From positions 1-6,956 of the forward strand of contig NJEB01000046.1 in NCBI GenBank assembly GCA_002254975.1: a stretch of 6,956 nt of DNA. Reading direction: 5' to 3'. Origin of the DNA: Candidatus Hecatellales archaeon ex4484_218. Lineage in GTDB: Archaea > Thermoproteota > Bathyarchaeia > Hecatellales > Hecatellaceae. Shown here one piece after another: positions 1 to 5,717 of the stretch (positions are counted from its first letter, which is position 1; the number at the start of each line of letters is the position of its first letter). Under the pieces are notes generated by a model, which was not told the DNA's origin, ran no database searches, and worked only from the letters and a program-made list of their open reading frames with translations. A program made the translations under genes and the position numbers.

Positions 1-22
1 TACGAACATCAGTATCCCTCAA
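1..22 (-). CDS. 5' end of the gene downstream of nuoJ (partial, cut by the left edge)
   Basis: Just after the nuoJ-type stop (30-32) the minus strand has two possible starts, both with well-placed SD sites. A TTG at 22-20 is preceded by AGGTGAGG (35-28, 5-nt spacer) and would begin MRDTDVR. An ATG at 9-7 is preceded by GAGGG (20-16, 6-nt spacer) and would begin MFV. The two are in different frames and only a few codons are visible, so the product cannot be identified. From complex I gene order one would expect the C-terminal half of NuoJ, or NuoK. That is inference from context. The SD sites are the only direct evidence that a gene starts here. Confidence 0.4.
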
Positions 23-29
23 CCTAACC

Positions 30-257
30 TCACCTTTCAATTACATGGAAGGAAATAAGCAGAAGTACAACTATTGCTCCAACATAAATTAAAAGTTGAA
101 AAACAGCAGCATAATAGGCTGCTAACACAAAAAAGATAAAAGCCACAAGCAAACTCATAACAAGAAAACCAAAAATTGCACGTAAAATTTCCTTCGATTC
201 AACAGCAAAAATTGCTGCGATTAAAGTTAAAACAATCAGTATAATTTCGTAAATCAT
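30..257 (-). CDS. nuoJ: NuoJ/FpoJ-type membrane subunit, N-terminal half (75 aa)
   Basis: Small membrane subunit of a complex I-like proton or sodium pump. It would sit beside NuoA, NuoH and NuoK, where the redox arm couples to the antiporter arm. The protein is almost all hydrophobic, with three helices at about residues 3-19, 24-46 and 49-70. The third contains the family hallmark QLLIYVGAIVVLLL (54-67); its YVGA stretch is the flexible TM3 region of NuoJ. Full NuoJ proteins have five helices and about 160 or more residues, so this is only the N-terminal half. It ends in a clean TGA that overlaps the SD of the next gene, which suggests a J subunit split over two genes rather than a broken one. 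Start ATG at 257-255 has AGGTG (270-266) 8 nt upstream. It is transcribed divergently from nuoA and probably leads a minus-strand operon continuing left of the window. Family assignment is confident; the split is inferred. Confidence 0.85.
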   Translation of the reverse strand: MIYEIILIVLTLIAAIFAVESKEILRAIFGFLVMSLLVAFIFFVLAAYYAAVFQLLIYVGAIVVLLLISFHVIER

Positions 258-356
258 GTTACAAACACCTAACGGTTAACCTCCAAAGCTTTGCTTAGCC
301 ATCTAGTCTATATTAGAAGTTTTTAGGGAAATATAAATTTTGGCAATGCTTGAAAA
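258..356. promoter_or_regulatory. Divergent intergenic promoter region between nuoJ and nuoA
   Basis: This non-coding stretch separates the two divergent units of the complex, so it must drive both. On the plus strand the clearest element is the A/T-rich TATA-like box at 330-340 with a purine-rich GGGAA just before it. On the minus strand, a TATA-like CTAATATAG lies at 316-308 and the nuoJ SD at 270-266. A perfect GGTTAACC palindrome lies at 274-281 and could be an operator, but 8 bp is too short to insist on. A shared regulator binding here could control both halves together; that is inference. Confidence 0.5.
330..340 (+). promoter_or_regulatory. Probable TATA box for the nuoABCDHI operon
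   Basis: AATATAAATTT preceded by the purine-rich AGGGA fits an archaeal BRE/TATA pair. Archaeal transcription usually starts about 25-27 nt downstream of the box centre, which here falls at about 358-363, on top of the nuoA SD. The operon mRNA would therefore have a very short leader if nuoA starts at 381. Position-based prediction only. Confidence 0.45.
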
Positions 357-358
357 TT

Positions 359-365
359 GGAGGTG
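359..365 (+). promoter_or_regulatory. SD site GGAGGTG that argues against the upstream nuoA start
   Basis: A full-consensus archaeal SD, GGAGGTG, lies inside the longest nuoA reading frame, which opens with TTG at 357 and includes GTG at 363. Because the SD overlaps those codons, they are unlikely initiators. The next standard in-frame start is ATG 381, which leaves a long 15-nt spacer. An in-frame ATT at 372 would have a 6-nt spacer but would be an unusual start. Confidence 0.5.
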
Positions 366-380
366 AAAAAAATTTATAGG

Positions 381-782
381 ATGAATTTTTTAGGATATAA
401 GAAGAGGTTGATTTTAGCTTTGGACGCGGAAATATATAACGTGCTATGCCTCTTATTCTTCGTTATCTTGGTTGTGATAGTTCCAGTTGCTATGTGGATC
501 ATTGCTAAAGTTTTGTCGATTTCAAAACCAAGTCCAATCAAAAATGCAACTTATGAATGTGGACAAGTTTTTTTTGGTAAATCCCACTTAAGATTTACTA
601 TTCATTATTATCCTTACGCTATGATTTATGCTGTTTTTGGAGCATTAGCCATATTTTTACTGATAGTTGCACCCAGTCTTCTTAAATTAAGGATAGCAGT
701 AGAGTATGGGTTCATAATTTTTTCTTTAGCTATTTTAGCTTTATTTGGTGCATTAATCTCCCTACAGCCAAGAGGAGAGTGA
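381..782 (+). CDS. nuoA: NuoA/FpoA-type membrane subunit of a complex I-like oxidoreductase
   Basis: Three-helix subunit that packs against NuoH and NuoJ at the base of the redox arm and helps shape the quinone cavity. Numbering from ATG 381 (133 aa), helices lie at about 18-44, 80-103 and 105-126. The loop after helix 1 carries the family motif YECG (58-61), with the conserved Glu at 59, followed by a Gly and the HYYPYAMIYAVF stretch. A second conserved acidic residue, Glu108, is present in helix 3. Unusually, the FDxE motif that normally starts helix 2 (Asp79 and Glu81 in E. coli NuoA) reads FGAL (86-89), so both acids are lost. An open frame runs upstream to TTG 357, but a consensus SD overlaps that region, so I prefer 381. 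The stop overlaps the nuoB GTG by 4 nt (GTGA), indicating translational coupling. The family call is safe; the start is uncertain. Confidence 0.88.
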   Translation: MNFLGYKKRLILALDAEIYNVLCLLFFVILVVIVPVAMWIIAKVLSISKPSPIKNATYECGQVFFGKSHLRFTIHYYPYAMIYAVFGALAIFLLIVAPSLLKLRIAVEYGFIIFSLAILALFGALISLQPRGE

Positions 783-1291
783 AAAAGTTGATGAGAAAGG
801 TTGAAGAATGGAAAGAAGGTAGATGTAGACTTTTTCATTTTGAGATAGGGAAAATTCAAGATTGGAAACCTGTAAAAGACCTATTAAATTGGGCTCGTGC
901 ATGGTCTCTTTGGTCTGTTCATCTTTGTACTGGTTGTTGCAGCCCTGAACTTATGGCTGTTGCTTGTTCAAGGTTTGATGCTGAAAGATTTGGAACATTA
1001 CCTTTCCCAACCCTAAGAGAATGTGACCTTCTATTTATTTTGGGGGTTGTATCGGAAAAAATGGCTAAAAGGGTAAAAATTACCTATGAGCAGATGCCTG
1101 AACCAAAATATGTTATAGCATTGGGAGATTGTGCAATCTCTGGAGGATTATGGTGGGATTCCCATAATGTTGTTCAGGGTGTTGACAAAATTATTCCTGT
1201 GGATGTTTACGTTCCAGGATGTCCACCCAGACCTGAAGCATGGATTCAAGGTATTAGACTACTACAAAAAAAGATTATGGAAGGGAGATAA
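779..1291 (+). CDS. nuoB: NuoB/FpoB-type subunit carrying the N2 [4Fe-4S] cluster
   Basis: Peripheral FeS subunit that holds the terminal cluster N2, which passes electrons to the acceptor bound between NuoB and NuoD. Numbered from GTG 779 (170 aa), the ligand set is present: the tandem Cys53-Cys54 in CTGCCSPE, Cys118 in ALGDCAISGG, and Cys148 in VPGCPPRPE. YEQMPEPKYVIALGDC, VVQGVDKIIPVDVY and PGCPPRPEA match the family closely. Two points are odd. There is an extra Cys50 just before the tandem pair. The segment that usually reads RASPRQAD before the second beta-strand is one residue shorter and reads PTLRECD (77-83). The start is ambiguous: GTG 779 overlaps the nuoA stop, while TTG 788 and ATG 791 lie 10 and 13 nt after GAGGAG (772-777). 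Nothing in it suggests a hydrogenase small subunit beyond the common ancestry. Confidence 0.93.
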   Translation: MKKLMRKVEEWKEGRCRLFHFEIGKIQDWKPVKDLLNWARAWSLWSVHLCTGCCSPELMAVACSRFDAERFGTLPFPTLRECDLLFILGVVSEKMAKRVKITYEQMPEPKYVIALGDCAISGGLWWDSHNVVQGVDKIIPVDVYVPGCPPRPEAWIQGIRLLQKKIMEGR

Positions 1292-1294
1292 AGT

Positions 1295-1762
1295 TTGATA
1301 AAAGTTGAGGAAGAAGTTGTTGAAACTTTAAAGCAAACTTTTACCGAGTATGTAGTTGAGGCAAAGGTACAACGTGAAAAAAGGGTTACGGTGGTTGTAA
1401 AAAGGGAAAGATTGGTTGAAATTGCACGTTTTTTAAGAGATAATCTTCAATTTGACCATATAGCATCTGTAAGTGGTGTTGATTACCCTGAAAAAAATGA
1501 GTTTATGGTTGTTTACCATGTTTGGTCTATCCCAAAAAAAGTTCTTGTAGCCTTAAAAACTTCTGTTCCAAGGGATAATCCTCATCTTTCCTCCCTTATT
1601 TCGGTTTGGGAAGGAGTAAACTATTTTGAACGTGAAACATGGGAAATGTTTGGTATAATTTTTGATGGTCATCCAAATCTTTCAAGATTTTTGCTTCCTG
1701 AAGATTGGGATAGAGGATTTCCGTTTAGAAAGGATTTTAAGTTAAGAACAAAACCTGAGTAG
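1295..1762 (+). CDS. nuoC: NuoC/FpoC-type 30-kDa subunit
   Basis: Small peripheral-arm subunit that carries no cofactor and braces NuoB/NuoD/NuoI. The 155-aa protein has the expected alpha/beta N-terminal domain (about 1-100) and the 30-kDa signature near the C-terminus: ERETWEMFGIIFDGHP (112-127), RFLLPEDW (131-138) and FPFRKDF (142-148). The signature Glu/Arg/Glu, the His and the Arg are all conserved. Length fits free-standing archaeal NuoC; it is not fused to NuoD. Start TTG 1295 is supported by GGGAG (1283-1287) 7 nt upstream, and the gene follows nuoB by 3 nt. Confidence 0.93.
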   Translation: MIKVEEEVVETLKQTFTEYVVEAKVQREKRVTVVVKRERLVEIARFLRDNLQFDHIASVSGVDYPEKNEFMVVYHVWSIPKKVLVALKTSVPRDNPHLSSLISVWEGVNYFERETWEMFGIIFDGHPNLSRFLLPEDWDRGFPFRKDFKLRTKPE

Positions 1763-1767
1763 GGTGG
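1763..1767 (+). promoter_or_regulatory. SD site that places the nuoD start at TTG 1773
   Basis: GGTGG at 1763-1767, within AGGGTGG right after the nuoC stop TAG (1760-1762), lies 5 nt before an in-frame TTG at 1773. The longest frame would start at GTG 1764, inside this SD, which is unlikely. ATG 1782 is in frame but 14 nt away. Confidence 0.55.
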
Positions 1768-1772
1768 TTTGT

Positions 1773-2858
1773 TTGAGTATTATGAGGGTTAGATGGGGTC
1801 CCCAACATCCTGTTAGTGGTCAATGGGCTTTTTGGTTGGATGTGGATGGAGATATTGTTGTAAACATGGAGCCTGATATAGGCTATACTCATCGTGGAAT
1901 AGAGAAGGTTGCTGAAAACAGAACCTACATTCAAAATGTTCCTGTTGTTGAAAGAACAAGTGTTTTTGATGCTGGAAATATTGTTTTTGGATATGTTCAG
2001 GCTGTTGAGGAGCTTATGGGGATAGAAATTCCTGAAAGAGCAAAATACATCAGAACAATTGTTGGTGAAATGAGTAGAATTGTAAGTCATCTTTACGGGT
2101 TAGGTTTGTTGGCTATAGCTGTAGGTTTTGAAACCATGCTTATGTGGTTTATCAATGATAGAGAACTTTTTTTAGACTTATTTGAAATGTTAACTGGAGC
2201 TAGAATAACCTATTCATTCTTTATACCTGGTGGAGTTTTACATGACCTACCTCAAGGTTTTTATGATGAAGCTATGAGAAGGCTTGATTATTTTGAACGT
2301 AGGTTAAAAGATTATTGGAAAATGTTTTTCCTTAACAGAACTTTCATAACAAGAACTAGGGGTGTTGGTGTACTTAAACGTGAAGATGCTATTAGGTTGG
2401 GTGTTGTAGGCCCAAATTTAAGGGCTTCAGGTGTTGAGGCAGATGTAAGAAAAGATGAGCCATATGCAGCCTACGACCAAATAGATTTTATAATTCCAAC
2501 TGAAAAGGAAGGGGATGCTTATGCTAGGGGAGGAGTTAGATTTCATGAGTTGGAGCAAAGTGTTTCAATTATTAGGCAAGCTCTCAAAAAAATTCCTGAT
2601 GGAAAGATTAGAGTTAAAGTTCCTATTACACCTACTCCACCAAAAGGTGAAGCTTATAGTAGAGTTGAAACTGCTAGAGGTGAAATTGGATATTACATCA
2701 TAAGTGATGGAAGTAATAGACCTTACAGGGTTAAAATAAGTGCTCCCTCATTTAGAAATCTTTTAGCAATGCCTTTTCTTTCAAGAAATGTTCCTATGGC
2801 TGATATTCCAACCATTTATTTAAGTTTAGACCTTATTCCCTTAGATGTGGATAGGTAA
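1773..2858 (+). CDS. nuoD: NuoD/FpoD-type 49-kDa subunit with non-canonical acceptor-pocket residues
   Basis: Subunit that with NuoB forms the quinone-type acceptor cavity next to cluster N2. Numbered from TTG 1773 (361 aa), family motifs are RWGPQHP (7-13), YTHRGIEK (38-45), ENRTYIQN, MLTGARITYSFFIPGGV, RTRGVGVL, GPNLRASGV, DVRKDEPY, ARGEIGYYIISDG, PYRVKISAPSF and the C-terminal DVDR. The N- and C-terminal CxxC pairs that bind NiFe in hydrogenases are absent, so this is a complex I/Fpo-type subunit. Aligned by eye to Thermus Nqo4 recalled from memory, the headgroup residues His38, Tyr87 and Asp139 are not conserved: the loop reads HPVSG with no second His, Tyr87 becomes Val64, and Asp139 becomes Ala116. 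The C-terminal stretch before DVDR (YLSLDLIPL) also differs from the usual SxDxVxGE pattern. It sits between nuoC and nuoH with the same orientation and base usage. The alternative start GTG 1764 adds three residues. Confidence 0.93.
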   Translation: MSIMRVRWGPQHPVSGQWAFWLDVDGDIVVNMEPDIGYTHRGIEKVAENRTYIQNVPVVERTSVFDAGNIVFGYVQAVEELMGIEIPERAKYIRTIVGEMSRIVSHLYGLGLLAIAVGFETMLMWFINDRELFLDLFEMLTGARITYSFFIPGGVLHDLPQGFYDEAMRRLDYFERRLKDYWKMFFLNRTFITRTRGVGVLKREDAIRLGVVGPNLRASGVEADVRKDEPYAAYDQIDFIIPTEKEGDAYARGGVRFHELEQSVSIIRQALKKIPDGKIRVKVPITPTPPKGEAYSRVETARGEIGYYIISDGSNRPYRVKISAPSFRNLLAMPFLSRNVPMADIPTIYLSLDLIPLDVDR

Positions 2859-2873
2859 AGGGGTGTTTAAAAA

Positions 2874-3941
2874 TTGAATATAGAAACAATAATTGAGTCT
2901 TTGGTTGCCTTATTTATTAATAGACCTTTTATAGAAATGCTTATCAAAGTTTTGATTTTTCCAGGTTTAATGTTTCCTCTTCTTTTTGTTGTTTTTGCTG
3001 TTTGGTTTGAAAGAAAACTTTTGGCTAAAGTTCATCTTAGGATAGGTCCACTTCATGTTGGACCTGGACCTTTAGGAGGGATTTTCCAGCTTATAGCTGA
3101 TGCTTTAAAGCTTTTACAAAAGGAAATAATTGTCCCCTATAATGCACATAAAATTCTTTATAACATACTTCCTTTAGCTATGCCTATGATTTCATTAGCA
3201 GCTATGGCTTTTATCCCAGTAGCACCTTTCCCGTCTGTTGGACCTGTTGATTATTTAGTGGTTTTTTACACACCCTACAATATTCTTGTGGTTTTAGCTT
3301 TGTTTGCTATACATCCATTTTTGGTTATAGGTGTTGGTTGGGCTTCTGGAAGCAAATACACGACAATGGGAGCCTTAAGAGCAGCTTATCAACTACTTGC
3401 ATATGAAGTTCCCGTAATGCTTTCAGCTGCATGTGTTGTTATGGTTACAGGTTCTTTTGACCTTATTAAAATTGTTGAAAGTCAAGCTAATATATGGTAT
3501 ATTCTACTTTTACCCATAGCATTTTTAGTCTTTTTTGTTTCAATGATGGCTGAGCTTGGTAGACGTCCATTTGATATTCCTCATGCTGAACAGGAAATAG
3601 TTTATGGTTGGGCTACAGAGTTTACTGGTGTTCATTATGTTTGTGTTATGTTTGCTGAGTATGTTAATCTTTGTGTTGCCTCATGTTTGGTTACACTTCT
3701 ATTTTTAGGTGGATGGTTAGGACCGGTTTTACCACCTGCAGCTTGGTTCCTCATAAAGTTTGGGATAGTTGTTGTGTTTTTCCTGATGGGTAGAGGAGTT
3801 TATCCAAGGCTTAGAATAGACCAACTATTAAACGCTGGATGGAGAATTTTGATACCTTTAGCTTTAATCCAAATATTTATTATTCTTGTTCTTGCAAAAT
3901 TTGCACCTTGGATTTTACCTGTAACATTTGTAGGAGGTTAA
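2874..3941 (+). CDS. nuoH: NuoH/FpoH-type membrane anchor subunit
   Basis: Multi-helix membrane subunit linking the redox arm to the pump and forming the floor of the acceptor cavity. The 355-aa protein shows the full family set: VWFERKLLAKVHLRIGP (43-59), VGPGPLGGIFQLIADALKLLQKE (62-84), VGWASGSKYTTMGALRAAYQLLAYEVP (154-180), AELGRRPFDIPHAEQE (226-241), AEY (261-263) and MGRGVYPRLRIDQL (305-318). About eight hydrophobic helices can be traced. The conserved Glu179-region YE, Glu239, Glu241 and Glu262 are kept, but the first Glu of the usual PEAE loop is His237. Start TTG 2874 follows GGGGTG (2860-2865) by 8 nt. The gene lies 15 nt after nuoD. Confidence 0.95.
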   Translation: MNIETIIESLVALFINRPFIEMLIKVLIFPGLMFPLLFVVFAVWFERKLLAKVHLRIGPLHVGPGPLGGIFQLIADALKLLQKEIIVPYNAHKILYNILPLAMPMISLAAMAFIPVAPFPSVGPVDYLVVFYTPYNILVVLALFAIHPFLVIGVGWASGSKYTTMGALRAAYQLLAYEVPVMLSAACVVMVTGSFDLIKIVESQANIWYILLLPIAFLVFFVSMMAELGRRPFDIPHAEQEIVYGWATEFTGVHYVCVMFAEYVNLCVASCLVTLLFLGGWLGPVLPPAAWFLIKFGIVVVFFLMGRGVYPRLRIDQLLNAGWRILIPLALIQIFIILVLAKFAPWILPVTFVGG

Positions 3942-3945
3942 AATA

Positions 3946-4398
3946 ATGGTTTTCTCTTGGATCGTATCCATATTAAGACCACTTGGAATGGCTTTTAGAC
4001 ATATTTTTAAGTATAGGTTTACGGTTAAATATCCCTACTATGTGCTTGAAACATCTGAAAGATATAGAGGAAGACCCGTACTTGACCTAGCAAAATGTGT
4101 TGGATGTGGAGTTTGCGCCACTATTTGTCCAAATAAAGCAATAACTATGGTTAATGTTGAAGACAGAAGATATCCTCAATTTGATGCTGGAAGATGCTGT
4201 TTTTGTGGTTTTTGTGCCTACTTCTGTTTAACATCAGCCTTAAAAATGAATGGAGGCTACGAATTATCTGAATATGATAAAAGTAATCTTATCTATCCAC
4301 CTGAAAAACTGGTAAAAGTTCCACCTCCACCACCGGAAAGAAAAAAAGTTGTAAAGTTGAAAAAATTAAGTCTAAGTACAGGTGTAACTCACGGCTAA
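3946..4398 (+). CDS. nuoI: NuoI/FpoI-type 2x[4Fe-4S] ferredoxin-like subunit
   Basis: Peripheral subunit that carries two [4Fe-4S] clusters feeding N2 in NuoB. The 150-aa protein has an amphipathic N-terminal membrane-contact segment, then CVGCGVCATICP (51-62) and CCFCGFCAYFCL (84-95). Each motif supplies the CxxCxxCxxxC set: 51/54/57/61 and 84/87/90/94. Oddities: the second motif ends in Cys-Leu instead of Cys-Pro, it has an extra Cys85, and the C-terminal tail has a run of five prolines (126-130) followed by a Lys-rich stretch. In an Fpo-like 'headless' complex this subunit would receive electrons directly from ferredoxin or from an FpoF-type partner; no such partner is in the window. ATG 3946 has AGGAGG 8 nt upstream, overlapping the nuoH stop. 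It is the last gene of the plus-strand operon, tail-to-tail with the next gene after 3 nt. Confidence 0.95.
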   Translation: MVFSWIVSILRPLGMAFRHIFKYRFTVKYPYYVLETSERYRGRPVLDLAKCVGCGVCATICPNKAITMVNVEDRRYPQFDAGRCCFCGFCAYFCLTSALKMNGGYELSEYDKSNLIYPPEKLVKVPPPPPERKKVVKLKKLSLSTGVTHG

Positions 4399-4401
4399 TT
4401 T

Positions 4402-5565
4402 TTAAAATAAACTTTCACATTTAAGAACTTTTGAAACACCTTTAACACCAACAATTTTTAGGATAAAATCAAACAGTTTATCTGAACCCATAAAAATATC
4501 TGCAACCTTACGGAAGGTTACACTTCTACCTAAAATTTTTCCTATTTCTTGTTTTAAAAGATTTGAATAAACGTTTAAATCTAAATTACCTTTAACATGT
4601 TCAGCTATTAGTTCACCTGCAATACATCCTGAAATCATAGCTGTTGGAATTCCACTTCCATTTACTGCTAAAACAAGACCTGCAGCATCTCCAACCAATA
4701 CTACATTGTTTTTATGGGTTTCACTAACAATTCCTCCAACAGGTACAAGTTTGGCTGTAAAGTTTAAAGTTTTAGCTTTTGAAAGTCTTTTTGAGGCTAT
4801 TGGATGTTTTTTTATAAAATGGTTAAGATATTCTACAACTGAAATTTTATGTGCTACTTTAAAATGGTTTAGCCTAATACCTAAACCAACATTTGCAGTA
4901 TCATCGCCTTTAGGGATAATCCAAGCATATCCTTTCGGAGCATAATTGTTACCTGAAAACATTTCAACAACATCTTTCTCCACATCCACGCCAGTTAAAA
5001 CTTTTTGGACAGCAAAAGCAACATCACTTAAACCATATCCGGTTTTTAAACCATACCATTCAGCAATTTTAGATGGAAAACCATCAGCCCCAACCACAAT
5101 TCCAGCTTTGACAACTCCACTAAACTGAGAACCTTCAACCAAAACTAAGCTAAACTTACCCCTATCTTTAATAGATTTAACCAAACTGGAAGTGTAAAGA
5201 TAAACATTTCTTTTTAGGGTTTCCTCAACTATCCATTGTTCAAGAAGATTTCTTTTTAAGACTAAACCATCAAATTTAAACTCAAAACATTTGTTGCTTG
5301 GTGAATAAAACCTTATCCATTTCGTTTTGTTTGAAACTACTTTCTCCGGAATTAAAGAATAAATTTTTTCAATATATTTTGAGTTTGGAAGCATTTTTTT
5401 TAGGCTTTCTTGGGTAGGTATAAATTCACCACATCTAACAGGAGAACCAACAATCTTCTTTTTTTCAACCATTAAAACATCAATATTTTGAGATGATAAA
5501 AAAAATCCTGTTGTAGCTCCTCCAACACCAACACCAACAACCAAAACATCAAATTCAGACTTCAA
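4402..5565 (-). CDS. Geranylgeranyl reductase family FAD-dependent oxidoreductase
   Basis: Flavoprotein of the family that hydrogenates double bonds in prenyl chains, in archaea most often those of geranylgeranylated membrane lipid precursors, and in some members quinone or other prenyl tails. The 387-aa protein (family members are about 380-450) has the N-terminal dinucleotide fold VLVVGVGVGGATTGFFLS (7-24) with acidic Glu34 closing beta-2, VRCGEFIP (43-50) with the family Cys45, VVGADG (157-162), the reductase motif PKGYAWIIP (210-218) and GDAAGLVLAVNGSGIPTAM (292-310). All FAD-contact motifs are intact. Start TTG 5565-5563 has GGAGGG (5577-5572) 6 nt upstream, the best SD in the region. 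It ends 3 nt from the nuoI stop and is divergent from the prenyl synthase-like gene. The exact substrate cannot be read from sequence. Confidence 0.9.
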   Translation of the reverse strand: MKSEFDVLVVGVGVGGATTGFFLSSQNIDVLMVEKKKIVGSPVRCGEFIPTQESLKKMLPNSKYIEKIYSLIPEKVVSNKTKWIRFYSPSNKCFEFKFDGLVLKRNLLEQWIVEETLKRNVYLYTSSLVKSIKDRGKFSLVLVEGSQFSGVVKAGIVVGADGFPSKIAEWYGLKTGYGLSDVAFAVQKVLTGVDVEKDVVEMFSGNNYAPKGYAWIIPKGDDTANVGLGIRLNHFKVAHKISVVEYLNHFIKKHPIASKRLSKAKTLNFTAKLVPVGGIVSETHKNNVVLVGDAAGLVLAVNGSGIPTAMISGCIAGELIAEHVKGNLDLNVYSNLLKQEIGKILGRSVTFRKVADIFMGSDKLFDFILKIVGVKGVSKVLKCESLF

Positions 5566-5717
5566 AAGGTGCCCTCCGCATGTTAAAGCTTGTTTAATAG
5601 TTATATAGGAAAGTCTAGTATACTTATTTAACCCTTGAAAACATCAAACTAAAAACCTACGACAAAGTCGAAAAATGGGGGATAGTTGACCTGTCTTTAA
5701 CCGATTTTGAAAAAGAG
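5566..5717. promoter_or_regulatory. Divergent region upstream of the reductase and the prenyl synthase-like gene
   Basis: On the minus strand a TATA-like CTATATAAC (about 5609-5601) lies about 25 bp from the SD GGAGGG (5577-5572), giving a very short leader like that proposed for nuoA. On the plus strand TTATATAG (5601-5608) or CTTATTTA (5623-5630) could serve the rightward gene. The plus frame of the prenyl synthase-like gene is open back to a TAG at 5616 and its codons from about 5670 read like protein, yet it has no ATG, GTG or TTG before 5718. Confidence 0.4.

Noticed and set aside
274..281. GGTTAACC perfect palindrome in the nuoJ-nuoA intergenic region
   Set aside because: Eight bases of palindrome are expected by chance at this length and no second copy was noticed in the other divergent region.
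626..859. Minus-strand open frame over the nuoA/nuoB junction, and similar frames at 1737-2090 (-) and 2515-2703 (+)
   Set aside because: All lie over strongly conserved nuo coding sequence, with no family resemblance of their own.
779..2858. Possible group 4 NiFe hydrogenase (NuoB/D-like small and large subunits)
   Set aside because: The large-subunit homologue has none of the CxxC pairs that bind NiFe, and NuoA and NuoJ-type subunits are present, so a complex I/Fpo-type assembly fits better.
4396..4410. T-rich stretch between the nuoI and reductase stops as a bidirectional terminator
   Set aside because: Only five consecutive T on the plus strand and no hairpin; too weak in sequence this AT-rich to annotate.
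4706..5128. Two plus-strand open frames within the reductase gene
   Set aside because: They are antisense to well-conserved FAD-motif coding sequence and match no family; shadows of the real gene.
5635..5652. Tiny TTG-initiated frame (MKTSN) after the TATA-like box as a leader peptide
   Set aside because: Five codons with no SD; nothing beyond chance.
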